Assembly: GCA_002694895.1 (NCBI GenBank)
Contig: NZNN01000016.1
Span: 5,375-11,654 of the forward strand
From: Chloroflexota bacterium
GTDB taxonomy: Bacteria; Chloroflexota; Dehalococcoidia; Lucifugimonadales; GCA-002694895
Length of the DNA: 6,280 bases
Reading direction: 5' to 3'
The notes beneath the pieces are model-generated. The model saw nothing but the letters and a program-made list of their open reading frames with translations, was not told the origin of the DNA and did no database searches. Below, piece by piece: positions 1 to 6,218 of this stretch; positions within the stretch are counted from its first letter, which is position 1, and each line of letters opens with the position of its first letter. The translations under genes and the position numbers were made by a program.

Positions 1-558
1 CAAAAAGAAGGTATCAAAACTAAATCTGGAAACCTTAAACTAGCACAATCAATACTGGCTGAAGCAGAAGCGTTACAGCCTGGTATTTCTGAAATGCAAG
101 TTAGAATCATAGCTGCTAACGATATGCCATTCATGCCTGAGGCAGGATTGGTTATGTGGGAAGCTTTGAGAAACATAGGTTTTGTGAATACAGAATTAGT
201 ATCATTGGACTGGGGTAGCAGGGTTGCTATAACTGGTGGTGAAGGACCTTGGGAAGCAGCGACTTCCTGGTCAAACTTTGCTAACGGTCTTAACCCATTA
301 GCTCCTCATATGTTCGCAGGAAAATCTTCCAGTGGATATGATAATCCAGCGATTGATGTAGTTAGAGCTCAATTCTTAGTTGAAACAGATTCTAAGAAAG
401 CTCAAGCTCAGTTTGATGAGATGAACAGGTTATTTTATGATAATCCTCCATCTCTTAACTTCTTCCAATTCCAGCCTCCACGAGCTATTAGGACAAACGT
501 TAAAGGCTATTGCTTAGACTGTTTGTTCCCAATACTTCATAATGTTTGGTTGGACTAA
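1..558 (+). CDS. ABC transporter substrate-binding protein, family 5 (peptide/nickel type), C-terminal part
   Basis: The reading frame is open from the first base, so the gene begins upstream; the last 185 residues and the TAA stop are present. In this family the protein sits outside the membrane and hands a peptide, nickel chelate or similar ligand to a DppB/DppC permease pair. Family signs are the GLNPLAPHMF stretch, the SGYDNPAID segment typical of the late C-terminal lobe, the helix carrying QAQFDEMNRLFYDNPP, and the ending HNVWLD, close to the usual YNLWL end of these proteins. The signal peptide or lipobox, if any, lies outside the window. An oddity is the pair of cysteines in GYCLDCLF, about 15 residues from the end. 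The two permease genes downstream support the assignment. The ligand cannot be told from this fragment; dipeptide or oligopeptide is the default guess. Confidence 0.9.
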   Translation, partial: QKEGIKTKSGNLKLAQSILAEAEALQPGISEMQVRIIAANDMPFMPEAGLVMWEALRNIGFVNTELVSLDWGSRVAITGGEGPWEAATSWSNFANGLNPLAPHMFAGKSSSGYDNPAIDVVRAQFLVETDSKKAQAQFDEMNRLFYDNPPSLNFFQFQPPRAIRTNVKGYCLDCLFPILHNVWLD

Positions 559-588
559 TTAGAAGACACACTTATCTTGTGTAATTAG
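555..588 (+). other. Stem-loop overlapping the binding-protein stop codon
   Basis: CTAATT (555-560) pairs with AATTAG (583-588). After a 5-base bulge on the left side, ACACA (566-570) pairs with TGTGT (578-582) around a 7-base loop. No T-run follows, so it is not a terminator by itself. It starts inside the stop codon region and lies just ahead of the strong terminator, a place where 3' hairpins often protect an abundant binding-protein mRNA from exonucleases. That role is inference; the pairing itself is visible. Confidence 0.45.
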
Positions 589-596
589 GTTTATGC

Positions 597-631
597 AAAG
601 AGGAACCAGGCTTTGGTCTGGTTCCTCTTTT
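597..631 (+). terminator. Strong intrinsic terminator after the binding-protein gene
   Basis: A perfect 13-bp stem is formed by AAAGAGGAACCAG (597-609) and CTGGTTCCTCTTT (618-630) with an 8-base loop, ending in a short run of four T (628-631). It is the most GC-rich short stretch of the intergenic region and lies 38 bases after the stop codon. The reverse strand lacks a useful T-run after the stem, so the site should act on rightward transcription. The short T-run may allow some read-through into the permease genes. Confidence 0.8.
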
Positions 632-640
632 AAGGCTACA

Positions 641-688
641 CTTAAATTGATTTTATTGTTTTATAATAAAATCAATTAAGTTTTTTTT
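641..688 (+). terminator. Second, AT-rich intrinsic terminator upstream of the permease genes
   Basis: The left arm at 641-657 (CTTAAATTGATTTTATT) pairs with the right arm at 665-680 (AATAAAATCAATTAAG). That gives 16 base pairs with one bulged A, a 7-base loop, and then eight consecutive T (681-688). The shape is a classic intrinsic terminator although the stem is nearly all A/T. It follows the first terminator by only 9 bases, which makes a tandem arrangement. The same loop contains TATAAT (662-667), so a promoter function cannot be fully excluded, but no good -35 is spaced correctly. Confidence 0.65.
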
Positions 689-727
689 ATAACTTTTCAT
701 CTTTAAAAATAGCAGAGGTATGAAAAT

Positions 728-1687
728 ATGGGTAAATATATAGCTAGAAGAACTCTATTGGTCATCCCTGTTTTATTTATTGTTTCAGTTATTACGTTTT
801 CTATTATGCAACTTGCTCCCGGTGATCCTGCTGCCATTGTATTAGGTGGAGATTATATTATGTATGCAACTGTTGAAGAGATAGAAGAAGTAAGGAAAAA
901 TATGGGAATTGATAGACCACCTATAGAACAATATTTTAGTTGGCTGGGTGGTTTTTTTGTAGGCGAACTAGGTAAATCTTTGTTTACAACTGAATCAGTT
1001 TCACTTCTTGTAAGTCAAAAAATTGAAGCAACTATTTCCACAGTTTTTTCAGGTATTACTTTAGCTTTACTTTTTGGTATACCAATGGGAGTACTTGCAG
1101 GATGGAAAATGAATACATGGATTGATAGATCAGTTATGGTTTTTGCTGTACTTGGATTCGCCATTCCAGGGTTTTGGCTTGCGTTCAATTTGATTTTTTT
1201 ATTTTCATTAAAATTAGGATGGTTTCCTGTTTTTGGGTTCCGAAGCTTGATTACAGATGGTCCTATAGAATTTTTAAGATATATTACTCTCCCAGGCATA
1301 ACTTTAGGAGTTGCTTTTATGGCTTTAATCGCCAGAATGACTAGATCTAGTTTAGTTGAAGTATTAAGTGAAGATTATATTAGAACCGCAAGAGCCAAAG
1401 GATTGAGTGAAAGAATAGTTCTTATAAGACATGCTTTAAGGGCTGCCTCAATGCCTGTGGTTACAGTTATAGGATTGGTTTTTGCTGCTGCTGTTACCGG
1501 AACAGTTATTACAGAGTCAGTTTTCGCTATACCAGGAATGGGTAGAATGTTTGTTAAAGCAGTAGGAGATAGAGATTTCCCTGTTATTCAGGGGCTTATG
1601 ATGATATTTGCTACTTCTTACGTTTTTGTTAATTTAGGAGTTGATATTTTATATGCATATTTAGATCCTAGGGTGAGATATTCATGA
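728..1687 (+). CDS. ABC transporter permease, DppB/OppB type
   Basis: This 319-residue inner-membrane protein is one half of the transmembrane channel of a peptide/nickel-type importer. Residues 4-40 show the typical N-terminus: RR followed by a first helix and LAPGDPA (29-35). A periplasmic stretch containing MGIDRPPIEQYFSWL follows, then further helices from about residue 100. The ATPase-docking EAA loop is at about 211-240, with DYIRTARAKG at 216-225. ESVFAIPGMG (263-272) and the ending YAYLDPRVR are both family hallmarks. The length is normal for the family. The ATG start is set by AGAGGT at 714-719, 8 bases upstream. The gene overlaps the next permease by 4 bases (ATGA), so the two are translationally coupled. 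Tandem terminators separate it from the binding-protein gene, so the permeases are probably made at a lower level. Substrate is unproven. Confidence 0.95.
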   Translation: MGKYIARRTLLVIPVLFIVSVITFSIMQLAPGDPAAIVLGGDYIMYATVEEIEEVRKNMGIDRPPIEQYFSWLGGFFVGELGKSLFTTESVSLLVSQKIEATISTVFSGITLALLFGIPMGVLAGWKMNTWIDRSVMVFAVLGFAIPGFWLAFNLIFLFSLKLGWFPVFGFRSLITDGPIEFLRYITLPGITLGVAFMALIARMTRSSLVEVLSEDYIRTARAKGLSERIVLIRHALRAASMPVVTVIGLVFAAAVTGTVITESVFAIPGMGRMFVKAVGDRDFPVIQGLMMIFATSYVFVNLGVDILYAYLDPRVRYS

Positions 1688-2583
1688 CTACTAATAAAGG
1701 ATATAATACAAATGAAGTAAGACAGGCTAGAGGTTCAGGTTATAGGATTTACACCCAATTTAGCCGTATGTTAAAAAAGAACCCTAATATGATAATAGGA
1801 TTCCTTATATTAATAATATTTACTTCAATGACTATATTTGCTGATTTTATATCGAAATATGATCCTACAGCTATTGATCCTAGTCATAGATTCATGTCCC
1901 CAGGTGCTACACATTGGTTTGGGGCAGATGTAGTGGGAAGAGATGTGTATACCAGGGTTATATACGGGGGAAGAGTATCCTTGTTAGTTGGCTTTATGGT
2001 TGCTATTTTTGTTACAGTAGCGGGATTATTTATTGGTTTAGTTTCAGGATATACACCTAAGTTAGACATAGTAATTCAAAGAATAATGGATGCACTTATG
2101 TCATTCCCAACTTTATTATTAGCATTAGCTCTTATAGCTATGTTAGGCGGCAGCGTTTGGAATGTAATTGCCGTGATAACAATAGTTGATACACCAAGAA
2201 TGGTTAGAATAGTAAGATCAGCTGTATTATCTGTAAGAGAGCAACAATATGTTGATGCAGCAAGGGGCATTGGAGCACCTGTACAAAGGATATTATTTAT
2301 GCATATAGCTCCTAATACAATGGCTCCTGTTATTGTTCAAGCAACATATTTCTTTGCAGCGGCTATATTAACAGAAGCTTCTTTGAGTTTTCTAGGATTA
2401 GGTATACCCCCTGAAGATCCAAGTTGGGGCAATATTCTAGCTTTAGGTAGAAAATATTTGCAACAAGCGTTTTGGATAGCATTTTTCCCAGGATTAATTC
2501 TAACTATTAACGTGTTAGCTATGAATTTGGTTGGTGATGGCTTAAGAGATGCGTTAGATCCTAAACTTTCAAGAAGCTCGTAA
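1684..2583 (+). CDS. ABC transporter permease, DppC/OppC type
   Basis: This is the partner permease, 299 residues, expected to pair with the preceding DppB-type protein in the inner membrane. A hydrophilic N-terminus of about 35 residues precedes the first helix (about 36-56), as in the OppC N-terminal domain. Then come HWFGADVVGRDVYTRVIYG (77-95), nearly a textbook family motif, and the EAA loop at 185-211 containing QQYVDAARGIGA. LSFLGLGIPPEDPSWGNIL is at 234-252, and the C-terminal NLVGDGLRDALDPKL is typical. The start codon overlaps the stop of the upstream gene, with AGGG at 1670-1673 as a probable ribosome site. A complete importer also needs one or two ATPases (DppD/DppF type); neither follows here, so they are either upstream of the window or supplied from elsewhere in the genome. 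Confidence 0.95.
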   Translation: MTTNKGYNTNEVRQARGSGYRIYTQFSRMLKKNPNMIIGFLILIIFTSMTIFADFISKYDPTAIDPSHRFMSPGATHWFGADVVGRDVYTRVIYGGRVSLLVGFMVAIFVTVAGLFIGLVSGYTPKLDIVIQRIMDALMSFPTLLLALALIAMLGGSVWNVIAVITIVDTPRMVRIVRSAVLSVREQQYVDAARGIGAPVQRILFMHIAPNTMAPVIVQATYFFAAAILTEASLSFLGLGIPPEDPSWGNILALGRKYLQQAFWIAFFPGLILTINVLAMNLVGDGLRDALDPKLSRSS

Positions 2584-2594
2584 AATATAAACTT

Positions 2595-3071
2595 ATGCAA
2601 TTTTATCTCGTATCGAATTTTGGAACGATTGTTAGAATATTAAGTGGCATAGGTCTTTCAGTGTTTTTTGGTATATTTGCTTTTTTTGTAGTGCAATCTA
2701 TTTATGTATTAACTGGCGGATCATGGGGTTACTGGCCTAAGCCTATAGTTATTATTTCGTGGTTTTATTTACCAGGATTATTCGCTTCGCTAGGATCTTT
2801 CTTACCTATTTGGATATATAGTGAGTATTCAATAATGTATAAGGCTTTAGCAATTATACTAGTAATTATATTTGTGATTCTTGTAAGTTATTTTACATTT
2901 AATTTAACTCTTAATAAATATGAAGGTTTGGACTATTGGTTACGGTATGGGATGATCAAGGATATGGCAAATACTATTGTATGGATGGCTATAATTTCTT
3001 CTAATATTGTTTCGCTTTTTTTGTTAGGAGTAATATTTTTATATCAAAATAATTTTAAGAAAAGTTATTAA
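2595..3071 (+). CDS. Unknown four-helix membrane protein downstream of the permeases
   Basis: I do not recognise this 158-residue protein. It is strongly hydrophobic, with four likely membrane helices at about residues 15-39, 51-74, 83-105 and 127-150. Between the first two is an aromatic/glycine loop, GGSWGYWPKP. Between the last two is a polar loop with KYEGLDYWLRYG. The C-terminus is short and basic (NNFKKSY). There is no signal peptide separate from helix 1, no cysteine pair and no evident catalytic motif. It begins 11 bases after the DppC-type gene on the same strand, so it is probably cotranscribed. No clear Shine-Dalgarno sequence precedes the ATG at 2595, which suggests reinitiation or weak translation. 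It might be an accessory part of the transporter, but it could equally be an unrelated membrane protein that happens to be next in line. An expressed gene is likely because the frame is long and composition is membrane-like throughout. Confidence 0.75.
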   Translation: MQFYLVSNFGTIVRILSGIGLSVFFGIFAFFVVQSIYVLTGGSWGYWPKPIVIISWFYLPGLFASLGSFLPIWIYSEYSIMYKALAIILVIIFVILVSYFTFNLTLNKYEGLDYWLRYGMIKDMANTIVWMAIISSNIVSLFLLGVIFLYQNNFKKSY

Positions 3072-3076
3072 TTTTT
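3048..3076 (+). terminator. Possible weak terminator at the end of the transporter operon
   Basis: AATAATTTT (3048-3056) can pair with AAAA (3060-3063) plus TTATT (3065-3069). This makes an all-A/T stem of nine pairs with one bulged G and a 3-base loop, followed two bases later by TTTTT (3072-3076). It overlaps the stop codon of the membrane-protein gene. In DNA this AT-rich such a stem can arise by chance, so confidence is low, but it is the only candidate in the 10-base gap between the convergent operons. Confidence 0.25.
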
Positions 3077-3081
3077 CATAT

Positions 3082-4023
3082 TCAATATTTTTTATATTGA
3101 TTTGTGTTTAGAATGTCATAGGCATATGAATGTCCTTTTTCTTTAAACAATTCTATTTGTTTTTGCCTTTCTCTTGATTTATGCTTTTGATCTTTTGATC
3201 TTTGATTAAAACAATTGGGGCATGATACCCCTATTTCATATTTTTCAGATTTTTTATCATCGCTTGAGATTGGATTTTTGCATCCTTTACATAATTCATA
3301 TGAACCTGTAGATAAATCGTGCTTTACAGATACCCTGTTATCAAAAACAAAACATTCATCCTCCCATAGAGTATTTTTTTGATCAATTTCTTCAAGGTAT
3401 TTTAAAATACCTCCTTCTAATTGATAAATATTTTTAAAACCTTCTTGCAACATATATGCTGATGCCTTTTCGCATCTAATACCTCCAGTACAATACATTG
3501 CAATATTTTGGTCCTTATTTTTAGATAATTCTGATTCTATAAAATTATTGAATTCTATAAAATTATGTGTCTTTGGATCTACTGAATTTTTGAATCTACC
3601 AATTTTAGTCTCATATTTATTTCTAACATCAATTACCAAAACTGAATCATCTTTAATTAAATTGTTCCAGTCTTTAGCTTTTATGAACTTACCTGTTTTA
3701 CCAGGATTTTTTACTTTATTTGCAAATGGAACGATTTCTTCTTTTAATTTAATTTTTAGTTTGTAAAATGGCATTATTTTTGTATAAGAATACTTGATTT
3801 CAGTTTTATTGAAATTTAACTTATTTAAAAATAATATTAATTCGTTAATAGAATCATCTAATCCTGCAACGGCACCATTTATTCCTTCAGGTGAAAGAAT
3901 AACAGTACCTCTAATATTTTTTTCATTACAAAAATTATTAAATTGCTTTTTATATTTTATGAATTTAGATTTAATTTTTTTAAATTCATAAAATGCAATA
4001 ACAGTAAAATGATCTGACTTCAT
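3082..4023 (-). CDS. trhO: tRNA uridine(34) hydroxylase TrhO (YceA-type rhodanese)
   Basis: TrhO carries out oxygen-dependent hydroxylation of uridine 34 in the tRNA wobble position, the first step to 5-methoxyuridine-type modifications in the cytoplasm. The 313-residue protein has the family order. The N-terminal domain starts with TVIAFYEFKKI and continues with RGTVILSPEGINGAVAG (38-54). The central rhodanese domain has VIDVRNKYETKIG (130-142), DPKTHNFIEF, and the signature loop MYCTGGIRCEKASAYM (176-191) holding C178 and C184. The C-terminal part has two cysteine pairs, C245-x2-C248 and C268-x2-C271, possibly binding metal. The ATG lies 3 bases after the amidohydrolase stop, with no strong ribosome site, so translation is probably coupled. 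Lysine is about 15% of residues against about 6% in the neighbouring amidohydrolase, and the DNA is visibly richer in A/T runs. That may mean transfer or simply weaker codon constraint. Confidence 0.93.
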   Translation of the reverse strand: MKSDHFTVIAFYEFKKIKSKFIKYKKQFNNFCNEKNIRGTVILSPEGINGAVAGLDDSINELILFLNKLNFNKTEIKYSYTKIMPFYKLKIKLKEEIVPFANKVKNPGKTGKFIKAKDWNNLIKDDSVLVIDVRNKYETKIGRFKNSVDPKTHNFIEFNNFIESELSKNKDQNIAMYCTGGIRCEKASAYMLQEGFKNIYQLEGGILKYLEEIDQKNTLWEDECFVFDNRVSVKHDLSTGSYELCKGCKNPISSDDKKSEKYEIGVSCPNCFNQRSKDQKHKSRERQKQIELFKEKGHSYAYDILNTNQYKKY

Positions 4024-4026
4024 TTT

Positions 4027-5253
4027 TTATATTAGTTCTTTACCATCTTCTTTAACAATATTTCCTCTGAGCATTACAGTACTTATATTATGCAGTGCTT
4101 TAATATCATCATTTGGATTACCATCAACAACTATAATATCAGCTGATTTTCCTTTATCTATGGTACCAGTTTCTTCGTCCACACCTAAGCATTCTGCAGA
4201 AGTTTTAGTACAAGCAACAATTGCTTCCATGTTACCCATGCCAATTACATCTACCATTCTTTCAGGGGTGTAAGCTATATCACCGAATCGAACATATAAC
4301 ATTCCACTATCAATTCCTGAAACAAATTTTACACCACGTTTCCTCATATCTTGTAATATATCAGCTCTTTCACCAGGATCTCTGAGCATCCGTGCCTGTT
4401 CTGCATCAAAATCCGGATCTCTAAATGTTCTCATATATCCGGTTGCGACTGTAGCATCTACATAAATTCCTTTTTCAGCAATTTGATCTGCTACATCTTC
4501 TTTATAATCAAACATTTTATCTGGATCTTCAGCAAGCCAGGTACAGTGTATTATATTATGCATTCCTGCTTTTACGCAGTTTACAACACCGACAGTTCCA
4601 TGAGCATGTGAACATACTCTTCCTCCAAGTCTAACTGCATCATCAACAACAGCTTTTAATGTTTCTGAAGGGTATTGTGCAGCTCTCATGTTAGATCGAG
4701 GCGTAAAACCACCACCTGTAGACATGATTTTTATCCATTCTGCTCCGAGTTTCATATTTGCTCTTGCAGCAGTTACTGCTTCATCTAATGTATCAGCTTC
4801 AGTTCCAAAATAATTACAATGTCCGGCTGTGGTTGTAACTACTTGTCCGGCCAATAGAATTCTTGGTCCAGGGATAATTCCTGCATTTACTGCATCTCTA
4901 ATAGGGAAAGCAATATGATTTTTACTTCCTATATCTCTCATTGTGGTAACACCACTCATTAGGGTTTTTCTAACAGCATCAGTAGCTCTTATTGCTAAAA
5001 CTGTATCGGAGTCATTTAATGCAGCTTCGTAATTTCCAGGTTCAGGGCTTACATGCATATGTGTATGGACCTCTACTAAGCCCGGCATTATTGTTGCATC
5101 AGGATAGTCAAGTATTTCATATCCTTCTTTGGGTAAATTATTACTATCTGTTATATCTTTTATTTTTCCGTTTTCAATGATGACAGCAGAATTTTCTTTT
5201 GGCTTAGCGCCATTTCCGTCTATTAGATATTTACCTTTAATAATCTTATTCAT
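4027..5253 (-). CDS. Metal-dependent amidohydrolase, Xaa-Pro dipeptidase/imidazolonepropionase-like
   Basis: This 408-residue member of the amidohydrolase superfamily probably hydrolyses an amide or peptide bond in the cytoplasm. A small N-terminal beta domain (1-55) leads to MPGLVEVHTHMH, where H63 and H65 are the first metal ligands. GVTTMRDIG (101-109) follows. GAEWIKIMSTGGG (170-182) offers K175 as the probable carboxylated bridging lysine. SHAHG gives H216 (or H218), HNIIHCTW gives H236, and SGIDSG gives D315, the usual catalytic aspartate. The C-terminal KGKSADIIVVDGNP is the standard return to the beta domain. The full set of ligands suggests an active binuclear enzyme. The subgroup contains Xaa-Pro or Xaa-Arg/Lys dipeptidases and enzymes acting on cyclic amides, so the substrate is open. 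The ATG start is preceded by a perfect AGGAGG (5258-5263 on the reverse strand), 4 bases away. It is the first gene of an operon with trhO. Confidence 0.9.
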   Translation of the reverse strand: MNKIIKGKYLIDGNGAKPKENSAVIIENGKIKDITDSNNLPKEGYEILDYPDATIMPGLVEVHTHMHVSPEPGNYEAALNDSDTVLAIRATDAVRKTLMSGVTTMRDIGSKNHIAFPIRDAVNAGIIPGPRILLAGQVVTTTAGHCNYFGTEADTLDEAVTAARANMKLGAEWIKIMSTGGGFTPRSNMRAAQYPSETLKAVVDDAVRLGGRVCSHAHGTVGVVNCVKAGMHNIIHCTWLAEDPDKMFDYKEDVADQIAEKGIYVDATVATGYMRTFRDPDFDAEQARMLRDPGERADILQDMRKRGVKFVSGIDSGMLYVRFGDIAYTPERMVDVIGMGNMEAIVACTKTSAECLGVDEETGTIDKGKSADIIVVDGNPNDDIKALHNISTVMLRGNIVKEDGKELI

Positions 5254-5277
5254 AATACCTCCTATAATATTACAGAG

Positions 5278-5308
5278 ATTATAACATTATTCCTTTGTAG
5301 TAAGTAAA
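5278..5308 (-). promoter_or_regulatory. Extended -10 promoter for the amidohydrolase-trhO operon
   Basis: Read on the reverse strand, 5286-5278 is TGTTATAAT, a perfect extended -10 (TG, one base, TATAAT). A weak -35-like TTTACT lies at 5308-5303 with a long 19-base spacer, which an extended -10 can tolerate. The predicted transcript start near 5271 leaves a leader of about 17 bases that just holds the AGGAGG ribosome site. Position and sequence agree well, but AT-rich DNA gives TATAAT easily. Confidence 0.55.
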
Positions 5309-5332
5309 TTTATTTTATCCTTATTTTTAAGA

Positions 5333-5361
5333 TAGACTTATAAATTTTTGCAATTTATAAT
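5333..5361 (+). promoter_or_regulatory. Sigma-70-type promoter for the split transketolase genes
   Basis: TAGACT (5333-5338, four of six matches to TTGACA) is separated by exactly 17 bases from a perfect TATAAT (5356-5361). Transcription would begin near 5368, leaving about 28 bases before the TTG start at 5396. This promoter lies across the region that a longer upstream reading would make coding, so it helps choose the start. A second -10-like TATATT occurs at 5373-5378. It is divergent from the amidohydrolase promoter, about 50 bases away. Confidence 0.55.
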
Positions 5362-5395
5362 AATTCAGCCGTTATATTCTATTCATGGGATTTTC

Positions 5396-6208
5396 TTGAA
5401 TATAAATGAAATAAATGAGCTTGCGAAAAGCATTCGGATTGACATATTAAATATGACTAGTAATGCAAATAGTGGTCATCCGGGAGGATCCTTATCATCT
5501 ACTGATATATTAGCAGTATTGTATGGGAATATATTGAAATATGATCCCAAAAATCCTAAATGGGAGGATAGAGACCGTTTTATATTAAGTAAAGCTCATG
5601 CATGCCCGGTGTTATATGCAGCCTTAGCTGAAAATGGATATTTTGATAAGTCTGAATTGCTAACTTTCAGAAAATTAGATTCTCGTTTACAAGGACATGC
5701 TCACATTAAGACACCTGGTGTTGAAATGTCCGGAGGTTCATTAGGTCAAGGACTGTCTTTTGGTGTTGGTGTTGCTTTGTCTGCAAAATTAGATCAAAAA
5801 AATTACAAAACTTATGTATTGTTGGGTGATGGTGAATTAAATGAAGGTCAAATATGGGAAGCAATAATGACTGCCAAAAAATATGAATTGGGAAATTTGG
5901 TGGCTATAGTTGATAAAAATGGTATTCAAAATGACAGATTCACGCATGAAGTAATGGATTTAAGTCCATTGCCAGAAAAATGGAAGTCTTTTGGATGGGA
6001 GTGCTTTGAGGTTGATGGTCATGATGTAAAATCGCTTACTCAAGTATTTCAATCAATAAATTTTGAAAATTCTAAACCAAAAGTAATTATAGCTGATACT
6101 ATCAAGGGTAAAGGTGTAAGTTTTATGGAAAACAATCCTGATTTTCATGGAAAGGCAGCAAATCCTGAGCAGTTAAAACAAGCAATAGCAGAGATTAATA
6201 ATCATTAA
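5396..6208 (+). CDS. Transketolase, N-terminal (thiamine diphosphate-binding) subunit
   Basis: In split transketolases this subunit binds the diphosphate of thiamine diphosphate and works with a separate C-terminal subunit to move two-carbon ketol units between sugar phosphates (non-oxidative pentose phosphate pathway). From the TTG at 5396 it has 270 residues, the usual length. Motifs in order are SGHPGGSLS (26-34), SKAHA (65-69), GHAHIKTPG (100-108), GGSLGQG (113-119), the cofactor motif GDGELNEGQ (144-152) ending in the VDKNGIQND region with N175, and DFHGKAANPEQ near the end. The frame stays open upstream to a TTG at 5348, but that would place the start before the predicted transcript start, and the extra 16 residues are unlike the family. 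GGGA at 5387-5390 is a modest ribosome site for 5396. Apulose-phosphate or other specialised transketolases share this fold, so the exact sugar substrate is not certain. Confidence 0.9.
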   Translation: MNINEINELAKSIRIDILNMTSNANSGHPGGSLSSTDILAVLYGNILKYDPKNPKWEDRDRFILSKAHACPVLYAALAENGYFDKSELLTFRKLDSRLQGHAHIKTPGVEMSGGSLGQGLSFGVGVALSAKLDQKNYKTYVLLGDGELNEGQIWEAIMTAKKYELGNLVAIVDKNGIQNDRFTHEVMDLSPLPEKWKSFGWECFEVDGHDVKSLTQVFQSINFENSKPKVIIADTIKGKGVSFMENNPDFHGKAANPEQLKQAIAEINNH

Positions 6209-6213
6209 GAGGG
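6209..6213 (+). promoter_or_regulatory. Ribosome-binding site that sets a TTG start for the second transketolase subunit
   Basis: GAGGG follows the stop codon of the N-terminal subunit directly and stands 5 bases before TTG at 6219. No ATG or GTG in the same frame lies between the stop and the conserved start of the next protein, so TTG is the best start. Confidence 0.6.
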
Positions 6214-6218
6214 ATAAT

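Noticed and set aside
662..667. TATAAT in the loop of the second terminator as a permease promoter
   Set aside because: There is no acceptable -35 at 16-18 bases and the match is easily random in such AT-rich DNA; kept only as an alternative to test.
1015..1299. Open frame of 94 codons on the reverse strand inside the DppB-type permease gene
   Set aside because: It lies wholly within a well-supported permease gene and has no recognisable motif or ribosome site; it is a reading-frame shadow.
2337..2600. Open frame on the reverse strand inside the end of the DppC-type permease gene
   Set aside because: It is fully explained by the permease coding sequence on the other strand, including its conserved C-terminal motif; shorter reverse frames at 1884-2069 and 2076-2270 were rejected for the same reason.
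3083..3099. Palindrome CAATAT / ATATTG at the 3' end of trhO
   Set aside because: It has only six A/T-rich pairs with no T-run after it on either strand; it is likely chance in AT-rich coding sequence.
3111..3134. Direct repeat GAATGTC (3111-3117 and 3128-3134)
   Set aside because: Seven bases within coding DNA, with no further copies noticed nearby; treated as coincidence.
3548..3991. Two short forward frames (3548-3766 and 3794-3991) inside trhO
   Set aside because: They are antisense to conserved TrhO domains, and their hydrophobic translations are what lysine/asparagine-rich coding DNA gives on the opposite strand.
4992..5180. Forward frame of 62 codons inside the amidohydrolase gene
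   Set aside because: It is antisense to the conserved HTHMH region of the amidohydrolase and has no supporting signal.
5348..5395. Longer N-terminus for the transketolase subunit, starting at TTG 5348
   Set aside because: The segment overlaps the predicted -10 element, has no ribosome site in front of it, and makes a tail not typical of the family.
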